Below are positions 45,601-57,419 of a stretch of 64,000 nt of DNA, piece by piece; the first letter of the stretch is position 1; every line of letters starts with the position of its first letter. The notes beneath the pieces were generated by a model. It made no database searches. It had not been told where the DNA came from and was given only the letters and a program-made list of their open reading frames with translations. The stretch lies in the NCBI GenBank assembly GCA_015680685.1, contig MNCI01003588.1:617298-681297 (forward strand), in the 5' to 3' direction. Origin of the DNA: Gnetum montanum. Lineage: Eukaryota; Streptophyta; Gnetopsida; Gnetales; Gnetaceae. Made by a program: the position numbers and the translations under genes.

Positions 45601-46930
45601 TGACAACCTTGTAGCTTAAAACTATGGCATGCTAAAACCTAAAACTAGCAAAATTTAATCCTTTTTGACCTATATTAGCTAAGTTCCACCATATGTAGCC
45701 TCTTTTTCTTGATTTGGCCTTATAACATGATGCTTTGACTTGTTTTGGACCTTATGTTGCATTATTAACCTTCTTGTGGTCTTTATGTATCCTTATATTT
45801 TCTTTATTTACCTTATTATAGCCTTATTTACCTTTTCTTTGCATTTTATTGGTATCAAATGGTGTGGTTTAACCTTCCTTGATCACCATTTGGCACCATG
45901 TGACCATGGCCTACTATGGCCTTAAACTTGCATCATGGCCTGCCAAGGCCTTGAATTAGCAAAAGTATAACCATGTTTGATCCTACATCATTTTGTATTA
46001 CTTTATAGCATCTATTGACATTACTTGGATACTTGTATGACCTTTGCTGTAACATTGTGTCCCATTTATGCATTGTTAACATATTATTTTGCATTATGGT
46101 TAACATTATTTTACTAGTTTTATCAATTTTTATCATTTTTTTATATAGGTGCCACTTGATACTCTTAGGTTATCATGCAAGGTGAAGGTAGGAGGATGAG
46201 GAAGTGAATTGGACTAGCCTTAAAGCCTAAGTAAATCCCTTTCATGATGATTGACCAAGTTAACCTTATGCATCCAAATATTGAGCCTCAAACACTCTGA
46301 TGTAGTCCAATGACCATTGAATTTGAAGCTAGAAACATCAGAGGGTCCCCTAGTTTGAATTCCTACCTAAACCACAATGGTGAGAAGAAAACATATAAAA
46401 CCAAGTTCCTCACCAAAACTTAAGCCTGTTCATTACATCGACATCAAAGCCATTACATAGCCTTGATTATATATAACACTCACATGTTTGCTTGTAGTGT
46501 TGTTTATCATTGTTGATAGGTTACAAAAAATGGTTGATATTGACAAATTTGGTCATCTACAATAAGTGATACTACACCCTCTATATAATTCTCTCCTTGT
46601 TTGGAATAATGAACAAGTTGCAAGACTTTGTGAATCTGATGCACATCGCATAGATTTTCCTATGCTATAATGATGATGACCTATTCTAGCCTGGTTTGCT
46701 GGTTGTCTGATGTGACCAATAAATGACATTGATGGCCTTCCAAGGCCTAAAAGACTGATGACATTATGGTTTTCCAAGGCCTTAAACTAGTAATGTGGCT
46801 TTTCAAGGCCTTAAACTAGCACGATGGTCTACTATGATTTTGAACTCGTGCCATGGCATGCCATGGCCTTAAATTGGTACCATGGCCCACCATGGCCTTA
46901 AACTAGCAACATTAATAACCTAGGTGGATT
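45601..46930. repeat. B 3' internal part with ATGGCCTTAAACTAGCA tract
   Basis: Two clusters of the core (about 45610-45960 and 46740-46910) flank AT-rich sequence. Homologous to 49505-50780 after LTR2. The core matches the A1 minisatellites. Confidence 0.75.
46137..46148 (+). promoter_or_regulatory. Candidate 3' splice site in B internal part 1
   Basis: TTTTTTATATAG before GTGCCACTTGATACTC. The second copy keeps CTTTTACCCAG before GTGCCACTTAATATGC (ends 49961). Confidence 0.4.
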
Positions 46931-47774
46931 GGTTTTATCATTTCATATGGCCTACATGAATTGTAATGTTATAACATGTTCTATTTACTTGGTTTTCTAA
47001 TCCTCTCATAGTGTTTTTTATAGGATGAAGCTTGGGACCATCCCAAGGATGTCCAAGTCGCCACATGACCTCAATGAGCAAGACTTAGTAAGTTTGTTTT
47101 GTTATGTCAAGAGTGCTTGTACCATGGCCCTCCACCTAACACACTCCTTGAGCCCAACTTTGTAGCCCAAATATAACTTTCCTTACGCTAAGTAGAAATG
47201 TTGACCAATCTCTAATACTCATGCATTATAGCCATGTGGCATCTCCTTTGTCATGCTTCACCATCAAGACTATTGAATGTAACACAACTCATTTAATGTA
47301 AAAAAAAATTGAATCGGCCTTGGAAAGGAAAGCCCATGAAGGTTTTTACTCCATAAAAAAAAGGAAAAGAAAAATACCAAAAAGTTGGATGATCTAATGA
47401 AGACCAAATTGCAAAGATGACAACTCTAAACATGTAAAGGAAGGAGCCTAAATGGTCAAAAGTTGTTAGAGTGAAGTGATGGTTCCTCAAATGCATTTGC
47501 TGAGTGAACCACATTTTAAGACATAACATTTTAGTGCCACAACACAACCATGGTATCAATACTTGAAATGCATTATTCACCTTCATAACCAACTTTCTAT
47601 AACTCCATTATTATTACCATTCCCTCATCATAGCCCTGTCCCATCATCATAAGCACTCTTTAGCATGGTTCAACATGATTGAATCAAGCACATAGAGGGA
47701 ACATCTATGATGGACACATAGTGGTGTTCTGTATTCTTTGTCAATGTCTCTTAGGTAAATCCTCTAAACACCAA
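46931..47774 (+). other. B 3' non-coding region, no gene
   Basis: Homologous to 50781-51187 plus 58361-58930. No coding signal. Confidence 0.5.
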
Positions 47775-47788
47775 CAAAGAAGGGCCAT
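47775..47788 (+). other. Polypurine tract before LTR2
   Basis: AACAAAGAAGGGCCAT-like tract next to LTR2. LTR3 has ACAAATAGGGACCAC (58930-58944). Confidence 0.65.
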
Positions 47789-49497
47789 TAAAACACCACC
47801 AAAATTTGCATGTTGTAACCATTTTTCATCATGTAGCCTTGACCTCATGAAACTTGAGATAAAACTTTAATGTAATGTGAATATTATAACCCACAAGGGA
47901 AAATCTCACATATTTCATACTTTTGGGGCTGAAAAATGCCTCATAAGTGGTCAAAGCCTCATCCCCCAAGTTAAAAGAGTTACCTAGTGTCTATATCTGG
48001 GCTTGGAGGGGTCAAAAATGCCTTTTTGGATGTTAAAAATGATAATTTGATGGGTTTTGTAGGAGGTATACACTTTTCTATGCTAAAAAAACATACAGTG
48101 GATAAAACTCACCTACCCTAGTGTGCAGGAGTGGGGGACTTTTCCCTCAGTGCAGAAACCTTTGCCTCTTAGCATGAAAGCTTTCCTCCAACATGGAAAC
48201 CTTCCCCCCTTATCATGGTAGTTTCTTTCTCAACGTGAAAGACTTTTCTCTAGCCTAGAAGATTTACTTTCAGTGTGGAAACCTTCCCCCCCTCAATGTG
48301 GAAGTTTTTCCTCCAACATGGAAGACTTCCCCCTAGCCTAGAAGATCTTCTCTTATCATGGAAGCTTCCCCCAAGTGTGGAAACCTTTTTCCCTCAAAGT
48401 GGATGTTTTTCCCTAATGTGAAAACCTTTTCCCCTCAGCATGGAACTTTCTCCTTAGTGTGGATACCTTCACCCCTCAGCATGGAAGTTTCTCCCTAATG
48501 TGGAAACCTTTTTCCCTCAATGTGGAAGACTTCCCCCTAGCTTGGAAGATTTTCTCTTAGTGTGGAAACTTTTCCCTAGCATGGAAACTACATGTCCCTA
48601 GCATGGAAGTCACAAAGATCAAATTTCAACACTTCATGCACTCCAATGTTGATCCAACATGCCAGCGGAGAAGGATGAATGTCCAAAGTAGATGATCTAT
48701 CTTTAGTGTGAATGCCATCCCCCCCATTACTATTTTTAGTAAATGAAATGTCCATGGGGGTATGATAGTTACTATATATGGTAACCCCCCAAGTTTTGGC
48801 ACCTACCCCACTTGAAATGTAGCCAAAATTTGCAACCAATTTGCAAAAAAAATTAAGGCCAAAACCCTATAAAAACCAAATATTAACACCATTTCAAGGT
48901 TCCACCCCCTTTGCACTCACACACTTGGGCATTTATGGAAATAATTTTTGCATTAAAGAGCTTTAAACACATACAAAGCCTCTTGAATCCCTAGTGTGAA
49001 ACCCTCCCTTTGGGAAATTGTTACCCCATAGCAGATATTAGCCTGTTGCCTGATAGCCATTGTTCCACCTTCCTATAAAACCCCCCTACAGATCTAATGC
49101 AAGGAGCAACAAAGGTTCAAAAGCATTGGAAGTTGTGAAGCATCTAGATTGTGGAGCAATGTATTTCAAGCTCCCATTGAAGTGAACCTCCTTGCCCCTA
49201 GGCACATTTTGTACAAAATCTCTAAACTCTCTATATTTTTGGTGAAATAAAGTTTATATTTTTTATTTGTGTATGAATTAGATCTATTATTTTATTTTCA
49301 ATACATTTACATTTTTAAATCAGCAATCATATTTGCATTTTTATTAATTTCTTTGCCCTCCTTTAAGTCCTTAGGTGATCTACCAAACCATCAAGTTCAT
49401 CTTGAATCTCAGTTTTTGGAGACCTTGGGGATTTGGAGTTAAAGTTGTTGCACTAGGATTTTTAGTTTTCAAGCAATTGAATATTTCAATCACTACA
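47789..49497 (+). repeat. LTR2 of the B complex
   Basis: Starts TAAAACACCACCAAAATTTG (TG decayed to TA) and ends TTTCAATCACTACA. It has the TGTGGAAG minisatellite at 48110-48605. It is not followed by a primer site. Confidence 0.85.
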
Positions 49498-50454
49498 ATT
49501 TTATTAATTTGATCTTATTACATGATTTTTCAAATTTTTTTTGATCTTGTATTGCATTACTAACCTTCTTGATCTAGTATGACCTTTACATAACCTTATA
49601 TTTTCTTTATTTACCTTATTATAGCTTTATTTACCTTTGTTTAGCTTTTGATTAGTATTAAATAGTGGGGCATGACCTTCCCTATCCACCATTTAATACC
49701 ATGTGATCATGGGCTGCTAAGACCTAAAACTAGCATCATGGCCCACTATGGTCTTAAACTAGTAAAACTATGATCATTGTTGATCATTTGTAGCCTTATT
49801 TCTCATAATTCGTTTTGTTTGACCTTTATTTGGCCCTTATTACACTTTGTTTACTTGTTGTTAATATATTTATAGCTTTGTATGACCTTGTTTACATTAT
49901 AATAACATGTATTTGCATAATTTTATAGCATTTTTAGCATTGTTTATTCTCTTTTACCCAGGTGCCACTTAATATGCTTTTGGTTGACATGCAGGATTAA
50001 AAGTATGAGTACCTAGAAGTAGATCACTTTATCTTAAAGCCTTAAGAAACCCATCTCATGATGTTGACCAAGTCGATCTTATGTACTCAAACATTGAGCC
50101 TTGAAACCATTGCACTATACAACGATCACACCCTAATGTAGCCCAATGACCATTGACCTTGAAACTAGAAACATCACGAAGGGTTATTTAGTTAAAATTT
50201 CCATAATGGTGAGGAGAAAACACATGAAACCAAGTTCCTCACCAAAAATTAAGCCTACTCATAACCTCATCAAACCCTTGCTAAGCAACATTGAATCCAT
50301 CACATAACCTTGATTATTTCTAACACTCATGTGTTTGTTTATAGTGTTATTTATCATTGTTGATAGGTTGCAATGAATGACTAATGTTAACAACTTTGAT
50401 GACCTACAATAAATTAGCCTACATGAAATCTTTGCATGATAGAGGAACATATTT

Positions 50455-50780
50455 CTATGGCTTGTCAAGGCCTTAAACTAGCACCACAACTTGTTAAGAA
50501 CTTAAACTAATAATATGGCCTACCAAGGTCTTATACTGGAAATACAACCTGGCGAGGCCTTAAACCAACACCATGGATTTCCATGGTCTTAAATTGGAAA
50601 CATGGCTCTCCAAAACCTTAAATTAGTAACAAAACCTACCAAGGCCTAAAAATGATAACACACCTACTGAGGCCTTAAACTGGTAGCATGGTTTGCTATG
50701 GCCTTAAACTAGCACCACAACTTGCTAGGGTCTTAAATTGGTACAATGGCCTACCATGGATTTAAATTAGCAAACCTAGT
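50455..50780. repeat. GGCCTTAAACTRGCA tract in second B internal part
   Basis: About nine loose units of 30-35 bases with the shared core. Confidence 0.75.
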
Positions 50781-51182
50781 GACATGGGTAGCTTGGTTTT
50801 ATCATCCTCTATGGCCTATATGCATTATAATGTTACAACATGTTTTTTTTGCTTCATTTTCTTGGCTTCTTTGAGTTGTGTTTGTAAGATGAAGCCTTGG
50901 ACCATCACAAGGATGCAACTCATTATGGCAGCAAGTCATCATGTGATCTCAATGTACAAGATCTGGTTAGTTTGTCCTACTGTGTTGAGAGTGCTTGTAC
51001 CATTTCCCTTTGGCACCACTCCTTGAGCCCAACCCCATAGCCTAGCTATAACCTTCAATACCTTGGGAAACAATATTGACCTATGTTTGCCACTCATGCT
51101 TTATGTCCATCATGCTCCATCCTCAAGTTCACTCAAACGTAACATGACTCATTGAGTGGAAAAACTAATAAGTCCACCAAGC

Positions 51183-51187
51183 ATAAT
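51183..51187. repeat. Target-site duplication of C1, left (ATAAT)
   Basis: Matches ATAAC at 58356-58360 at four of five bases; the flanks also continue one 44-bp repeat array. Confidence 0.65.
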
Positions 51188-52234
51188 TGATGAGATGCGA
51201 TTCACATGAGCTGTGATATCACATACCATGTGATATCATGTACATGATATCACATCATCCCCTGCAATATTGGGTACGCAATATTGCGATCCGCTGCCAA
51301 GTCTATAAATAAGAGGCAACTCTCCCTTGCTTTCCCATCCTCAGTTAGAAGTAGGGAAACTCTGGTAGTTTAATCACTCCAGAGATAGAATATTTTCCAT
51401 GTGCCCGCAGTAGGAGTCCTAAAGTGAATAGATCTTTATTTGAGCAACATTGTACCTGAACACAAGTTGTGTATGAAAATAAAGACGAACTTCCTAGATA
51501 AACCTTGCAGTGCATGGAATAGGATTTTATTTATTATTTTCTCTCTTACGCTTAAATTCCTAGAATGCGGTATGAGTATGACTTGATTACAAGCATCTAA
51601 GGATGTGTACAAATAGTCAAGGAATCAGTTGCTCATCTCAACGCAGTATGAGTACGACTTGATTACGAGCATCTAGTGTGACTACTTGGTAACCCAGTGG
51701 CGTATTCTAGATCTACACTTGGTAATCCTAGTGGTAGTCATGCACCAATATGTGTATGGTTAGTCAAAGAATCGGCTGCTCATCGCACTTAGGCTAGTTA
51801 GCTTTCTCAACCCTTTCCTCCTAGTTAAGTGCCTCAGTACAACCACTTCAAGCACGTGCATTACGTGCGATGATCCCAGCAACAAGTAGCGTTTGGTAGC
51901 CATGGTTGCATCGGTTCAGGGTGTGTATGGTAAGTGGGAATGGATGCTAACATTAGGTAATTTAGACTTAGTTCATTAGTTAGAGTTAGTTAGTTTCTCC
52001 AACCCTTCACCTCGATAGCATAGGAGATAAAATATAAAAGACTATAAAATCATATACCTCAGACTTACTTAACCATACACCGTGACAACTACAAGTAAGT
52101 CTGGGAAGACAACGAATGATTAACCCCAAGTGTTCCATGGGGCGTGTAGGCACTTAGTCTGTGGAGTTCGACTGGATCACACGTGCTACACTCATTTTGT
52201 ATGGTTGAGTGTAGCGGTACCTCGCCATTCATCA
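51188..52234 (+). repeat. 5' LTR of C1
   Basis: TGATGAG start, TCATCA end. About 110 bases longer than the 3' LTR, mainly because a segment between two GAGTAYGACTTGATTACRAGC copies (about 51570 and 51648) is kept here and absent there. Confidence 0.9.
51217..51311 (+). promoter_or_regulatory. Decayed GCGATATCGC array and TATA box, C1 5' LTR
   Basis: Five palindromes, now GTGATATCAC, GTGATATCAT, ATGATATCAC, GCAATATTGG and GCAATATTGC, then TATAAATA at 51304-51311. Nearly every change turns a CpG into TpG or CpA. Confidence 0.65.
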
Positions 52235-52235
52235 T

Positions 52236-52254
52236 TAGCACTGTTGCTAGGGAC
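52236..52254 (+). other. Primer binding site of C1 (tRNA-Asp type)
   Basis: TAGCACTGTTGCTAGGGAC, one base after the LTR. The Athila site complementary to tRNA-Asp is TGGCGCCGTTGCCGGGGAC; 14 of 19 bases match and all five differences are transitions. Confidence 0.75.
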
Positions 52255-52376
52255 TAAGTGTTTGCGCATTGAATTGAACATAAAGGATATCACTCATATC
52301 GTTGGGAGCCTAAACGAACCTTCAGGTTAATCAAGATAAAAAATTATATAACAGTGAAATTAGCACACCGATAACA

Positions 52377-53855
52377 ATGTCTTCTTCTCATAAGAGAAAC
52401 TCACCACCTAAGGACCATACACGAGACAGTCAGCAGCATAAAACACATAGCCGAAATCAGACAAGTCCTAAACAATACAAGATAGTTTATACTCATCTTG
52501 ATGAGTATATTCCAAACTTTACCTTTATCCTCCATCAAGACGAATAACTGTGATGGAGAGATTTGCAAGGTAACATTGTGTTACCCCTAGATCGATCAGT
52601 CTCTAACATGATTTTCCATGCTTTGGCACAGATTGGCATGACAAAATTGTATGTAGAATACATTACGGAAGACTTTGATTCAAGGGATTATTATCGCACA
52701 GAAGCACAACATATGAGGGACTCAAGGCAGGAGAGCCAACATACACTGTTGAAGGGCAAAGGCCCACACGTCCTTAGTGAAACTAGAGATGGTGAATCAT
52801 TTATAATTGGTTCGCTAGTAAGAGATGTTTCTCCTCTTAACTAAAGTGAGGAGGTAGTGTATCAGAACCTATGATCAACGATACATATCCCTGGTTCTGA
52901 TGCCCGTGAACACCAAATTTTCACAGAAGGAATAACACATGACAAGGATGTGCACTTAGATCGTCACCACGATTAGGGCTGTAGCAGTCGAAGAGAAGGC
53001 AAGAAGCATCGTCATGGTGATGGTTCCCCTTCTTCTTCCCCTTCTTCACATCAATCACCCTCTCCTTCCACATCTGGGTGTAGCCATCATGAACACAATA
53101 GATAGGATAAATGTAGAAATATTGAGAGACCTCGATGATAAAGTCAAGAGAGAGGACAAGGGCAAGGATGTAGGGAAAGTAGGGAATGACGAAGACATTA
53201 TAGGCATCATGAAGGAGATGATCATGAAGAGCCCCTACTTGCAACCCAAAGTATGCTTGACATAATGGAGGCTGTTAGAATTCACACAAGGCATTTAAAA
53301 GATAGTCGGATCAAACACTTAGACATGAACAATATCCCATGTTTTGAGGGGGGATACAACACTGATCCGCAGCATCATTTATAGGCATTCCATGATGCCT
53401 ATGCATTGCAAAATATAGAAAATGAGTGGAAAAAACTTAAGTTTTTCCCAAGGACACTCATTAAGGAAGAAGAGAGTTTGTACCGGTCCTTAGAATCAAA
53501 AACCATCAGGAGGTGGAGTACGATGTTAGAACTCTTCAACGATAAGTATCAGATGTACTCTAGAGTGTTCAATTTGCATAAGCAAATCCAAGGCTGGAAG
53601 CAAGGTACTCATGAACCCTTGGATGCTGCCATGGATCGCTACTACACATTGTTACATCGTTGCTCGGGCCATGGTTATGCTCAGCGGGATCAACTTCGCC
53701 ACATCGTAGATGGGCTAAGGCATGAAACTAGAAGAACCCTTGGGAATTATGGCCAAGGGAGACTCTCACAACTTAGAGCCCATGAAGTACATTACTTGTT
53801 AGAACAAGTAGCAAAAGAAGAAGGTGAGCTACGAAAAAGGGAAAGTGCAGAATAA
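52377..53855 (+). pseudogene. gag of C1 (Athila-like)
   Basis: ATG at 52377; a single frame with about ten internal stops and no frameshift reaches TAA 53853-53855 and then continues into the protease region. The N-terminal part is basic and Ser-rich. A conserved block reads PLDRSVSNMIFHALAQIG. A His/Ser/Arg-rich linker follows. The capsid core (53340-53830) has WSTMLELFNDKY, FNLHKQIQGWKQGTHEPLD, MDRYYTLLHRCSGHGY and RHIVDGL, in the pattern of Athila Gag (Q-x-x-x-ESL-x-E-A-W-E-R-F, then CPHHG). It is the structural protein of the particle in the family; dead here. Confidence 0.8.
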
Positions 53856-54944
53856 TACAACCATGATCCCTCTCTTTGAAAGAAGGGAGCGAAATTTTGC
53901 GATGAGGAGGATGAGTCACCAATCAAAGAGTTGGTGAACAGGAAAACCTTGACGATTCAAAAGTTAATAACAGAAATAGTGGCTAAGGTAGATGACGTAT
54001 GGAGTTCCTTAGACTCTAAAATTGAAACTGTCTTAAAAACTGTAGAAGGGTCTAAGGTAGAAAAAAATAGTGACAAAGGGAAGAAAAAGTGAAGAAATTT
54101 AGGCCCTACACATAACAACGGTAAGGGGAAAATCACTAACTCCGATGTGGTTATGGATTCAGACACAGATGATGACGGTGAATGTGAGATCTGCCACTAT
54201 GACCATCCTAAGGGATGTTTCCCAATCATCTCACATCTACAAGAGTCTGGGGTGTATGCACTTAATCCAAGACTTAATCAATGGAAAACACCCTGTAGGT
54301 TACCTTATCCCCAAGGTAAGCCAAGGTAGTTCCACCAACCATTAACGTATTATCCAAGTGGAACTCCATCACAATCCATTAGGAAGCATCAGCAGTGGCA
54401 ATACCCACAGTCATGGGAAATGCCATCGTTGAAACATCAGTACCCTTACTAGTAGCCTGACCCTTATGGATATTATTTGTAGCAGCCAATTTTTCCAAGT
54501 GACTCTATGAGTCACACAACTCCCCACCATCACTAACAAGTTCAAGAGTACTTCAGAAGGACTCCTTCTCCTTCGGGAGATACTCCATACCCAAACCATC
54601 CTCCAAATCCGTCCGCACCTCTTCCACAAGTAGTTCCCATAATACCTCCTACTCCAACAATGCAAAGGGAACTTCCTACTCAACCGCAGCAATGTCACAC
54701 TGCGAGAGATATAAATATCCAACCTGCTGCTGGTTTTGAAAACTGTAAAAAGAGAAGACCCTTCTTCAGAACCAAAAGCCCAGAAAAACTCTCGCAACAA
54801 TAAGAGGTTGAGCCCATGTACACTCCTCCACCATCTAACACTTCGAAGCACCCTTCAGTCCAACAGAGCTTAACACATACAGTTATGTTAACACATATCG
54901 TAACTGACTGGATCAAGATAGGCCACCTTCCTAGGAAACTAACT
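53856..54944 (+). pseudogene. gag C-terminal part of C1 with zinc-knuckle-like motif
   Basis: Same frame as gag. Lys/Glu-rich stretch, then CEICHYDHPKGC (54168-54205), a compact C-x2-C-x3-H-x3-C variant of the zinc knuckle. A Pro/Gln/Tyr-rich region follows. About nine stops, all TAA, TAG or TGA one transition from Gln, Arg or Trp codons; no frameshift. Confidence 0.7.
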
Positions 54945-55439
54945 GATCCTGGAAGTCCCTTAATCTACCTTCAGGTCACTGAAAATAAACCACATCAAGC
55001 TCTTCTTGACTCAGGTTCCGGAGTCAACTTAATTTCACAAGAGATGTATCACGCCTAGAACTTGCCCCAACCTAAGAAGAGCAACATTCAACTAGAGCTG
55101 GTGGACCAGTCCATCACCATTCCCTTGGGATTGGTGGAGGACATCATTACCACTGTGTGTGGTTGGTCTTACCCAACTAATTTCCTGGTGATTGAAGTCA
55201 ACAACAATGAAAGGGACTTCCCAATTATAATGGGAAGGGCATGGCTTAGTACAGTAGACGCATGCCTTAGGATCCGCGATCTTTCCTTAGAAATTTCTAA
55301 GATAAATATTTATGGAAAGATCGAGAAGAGGAAAGTTCCATGCATCACATATAGTGATTCATCGGGTGATAACATGGAGGAAATGCCTCCATGTAACAGG
55401 TGTGCCCTTGCAACTTTGCAAAAAGATGCCTGTATGTAG
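54945..55439 (+). pseudogene. Protease of C1
   Basis: The retropepsin-like LLDSGSGVNLIS (about 55004-55040) has the catalytic D-S-G. After one stop at 55056-55058 the frame continues to IIMGRAWLSTVDACLRI (about 55225-55275), the C-terminal hydrophobic-G-R motif. Last stop at 55437-55439. It is in frame with gag, so the ancestor made a Gag-Pro fusion. Further pol sequence is not seen before the N gap at 55699. Confidence 0.8.
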
Positions 55440-55698
55440 CAATGACACAACCAGTAGTAGACACCCCGTGGTTGAAAACTACTCGAAGGAGCAACCAAAT
55501 ATGCATGGAACGAACTGAGGAAACCCATGCCCATAATGAAGCATATATACATTGGAATATGAGCGTCACCAACTTAATCTAAGATCATCAATTGGGAGAA
55601 TTTGGACACTTCTTAGAAATTCAAATAGATGCTCATTATTTTGGATCTCTCCCTTTCCACTCAGTCATGGGGGAGATGGCCACCTATGCTAATCATAT
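55440..55698 (+). other. C1 sequence between protease and gap
   Basis: No clear RT motif. Broken frames only. Confidence 0.4.
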
Positions 55699-55813
55699 NN
55701 NNNNNNNNNNNNNNNNNNNNNNNNNNNNNNNNNNNNNNNNNNNNNNNNNNNNNNNNNNNNNNNNNNNNNNNNNNNNNNNNNNNNNNNNNNNNNNNNNNNN
55801 NNNNNNNNNNNNN
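55699..55813. other. Assembly gap (115 N)
   Basis: Run of N. True size unknown; missing pol could lie here. Confidence 0.95.
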
Positions 55814-57419
55814 TGAGACCACTTCATCCATCCATCCACCAGTTTCTATAGTCTCTCTCAGCTTGGAAATGTATAGTCCCCTTCTAATCAGTGACTGGAC
55901 ATTTTTCAAACTAAGGAAGGACTCAAGGATTGAAAAGGGTGTGACTTCAAGGGAACTTGATGCTTTTGTGTTGGCTGTCCTCTTGGGTGCTTGGATGTTT
56001 TATTTTTGAGTTTTCATGCCGTTCTGATGTTACCCCAACTATTGGAAGCTGAGACAATAAAAATAAAAATTCTTTGCATGGTGTGGTTCTCACAAATAAA
56101 AACACAAAACAAAAAACAAAAAAAAAAAACTAAGTGAGAATTCAAAGCACACCCCTTAGAAGAAATACTCTTAGGCTACAAGCACTGGTTATGGAACCAA
56201 AAGTGTTCCCTCTAACTAAGTTCCTTCTTGCTTCCCATTTCTCCTTTGTTTCATCGGAATGGTGGTGACTCTTGAGGAAGGCATCCTTGTTATCCAAGTG
56301 AATGGTTTAGCCGAATGCATTGATGCAAAGCCACTGGAGGTGGTTGGTTTGAGGCTGGACTTGGAATGGGATTTGCTAAGTCATATTAATCATGAAACGC
56401 ACAAGGGGGCTGTACACCACCTTGTTCTTGGGATTCCATTCCATCCTCTTCTCTCCACCCTTCTGTCCATTGTTCACCTCATTGCCAGTTGTATCATTAG
56501 TGTATATTTTGGTAGATGCATTATTTTCTTTTTGGTAAATTCTTGCGGTTAAGACTTTAACTCTTGTTCCAATTAACATTCCCAGAGCCTACAGACTCTT
56601 TGAATGTGGGGTTGTTAGGGCATTAAAGGGCATGAGCCTACTTTGGGGGGGACCCACTAACATTCCTATTTGCTACACCAGTTAACTTCTTTTTCCTAAC
56701 ATTTTTGCAATTAATTTTATTTTGTTCATTACTATCTTGACATCCATTCCCTCAATGCTATAGTTGTCCCTTTTTATCTATCTTTCTTACTCCTTTCCTT
56801 CTCCATTCTAACCCTACTGGAGGTTCGCGATTAGTCATGGGGGTACGGGGCCCAATTTTTTGATTTTCTCTTAGCCCTGAATTTTTTTAATTCTTTCCTA
56901 ACCCCTACACCTTTGGTAGTCATCATTACTATATCTCTTGATCCATATTAGCCATACCAAAACCTAGCCAATGAACTTACACCGAAGCAAGGTATCAATT
57001 ACATGATGGTTCATTTACCCTTGCTAATATAAGATTATGTTGTGTGTGCAGATGGCGATCATGTAATAATTGACCAGATCTAGAGGGAACACATGGAATG
57101 GAGTAGTGCTACAGCAGCTATGCAAGGAGCAAGATCGATGGTGCACTTACTGATGGATAATAGAAGGTGCAATCTTGGCATTGGCAGTAGCAACACTTCT
57201 TTCTCTCGTTCTCTCTTTCTTTCTCAACTGCCAACTAAGGCCTGATGTCATTGTAATAAGGTGTTCACCCTTGTTGTCATGAACACTAGTTTTGTCAAGT
57301 CTTGTAATGATGATCCGTTCACATGTCATCCCATTAGTTCCATTCCCCTCAATAATCCCATACCTTCCTAATATTTTGTAAGGAACTTGAGGATGAGTTT
57401 TCATTTAGTCATGGGGGTA
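55814..57419 (+). other. C1 3' internal region, remnant of extra gene
   Basis: No RT or integrase seen. The 3' splice-like GTTGTGTGTGCAG precedes ATGGCGATCATG and an immediate stop at 57064, the truncated counterpart of the C0 extra gene. About 300 bases then run to the polypurine tract ATGGGGGTA (57411-57419). Confidence 0.6.
57040..57051 (+). promoter_or_regulatory. 3' splice site abutting the extra gene ATG (C1)
   Basis: GTGTGTGCAG|ATGGC, the equivalent of 478-489. Confidence 0.5.

Larger units (their letters stand above)
49498..51187 (+). other. Second B 3' internal part, before C1
   Basis: Homologous to about 45,705-47,300. It contains the acceptor-like CTTTTACCCAG (49951-49961) and a GGCCTTAAACTRGCA tract (50455-50780). 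No gene. C1 has inserted at its end inside a 44-bp repeat array that continues at 58361. Confidence 0.7.

Noticed and set aside
55592-56009. Open frames across the N run
   Set aside because: They exist only because N was translated as unknown residues.
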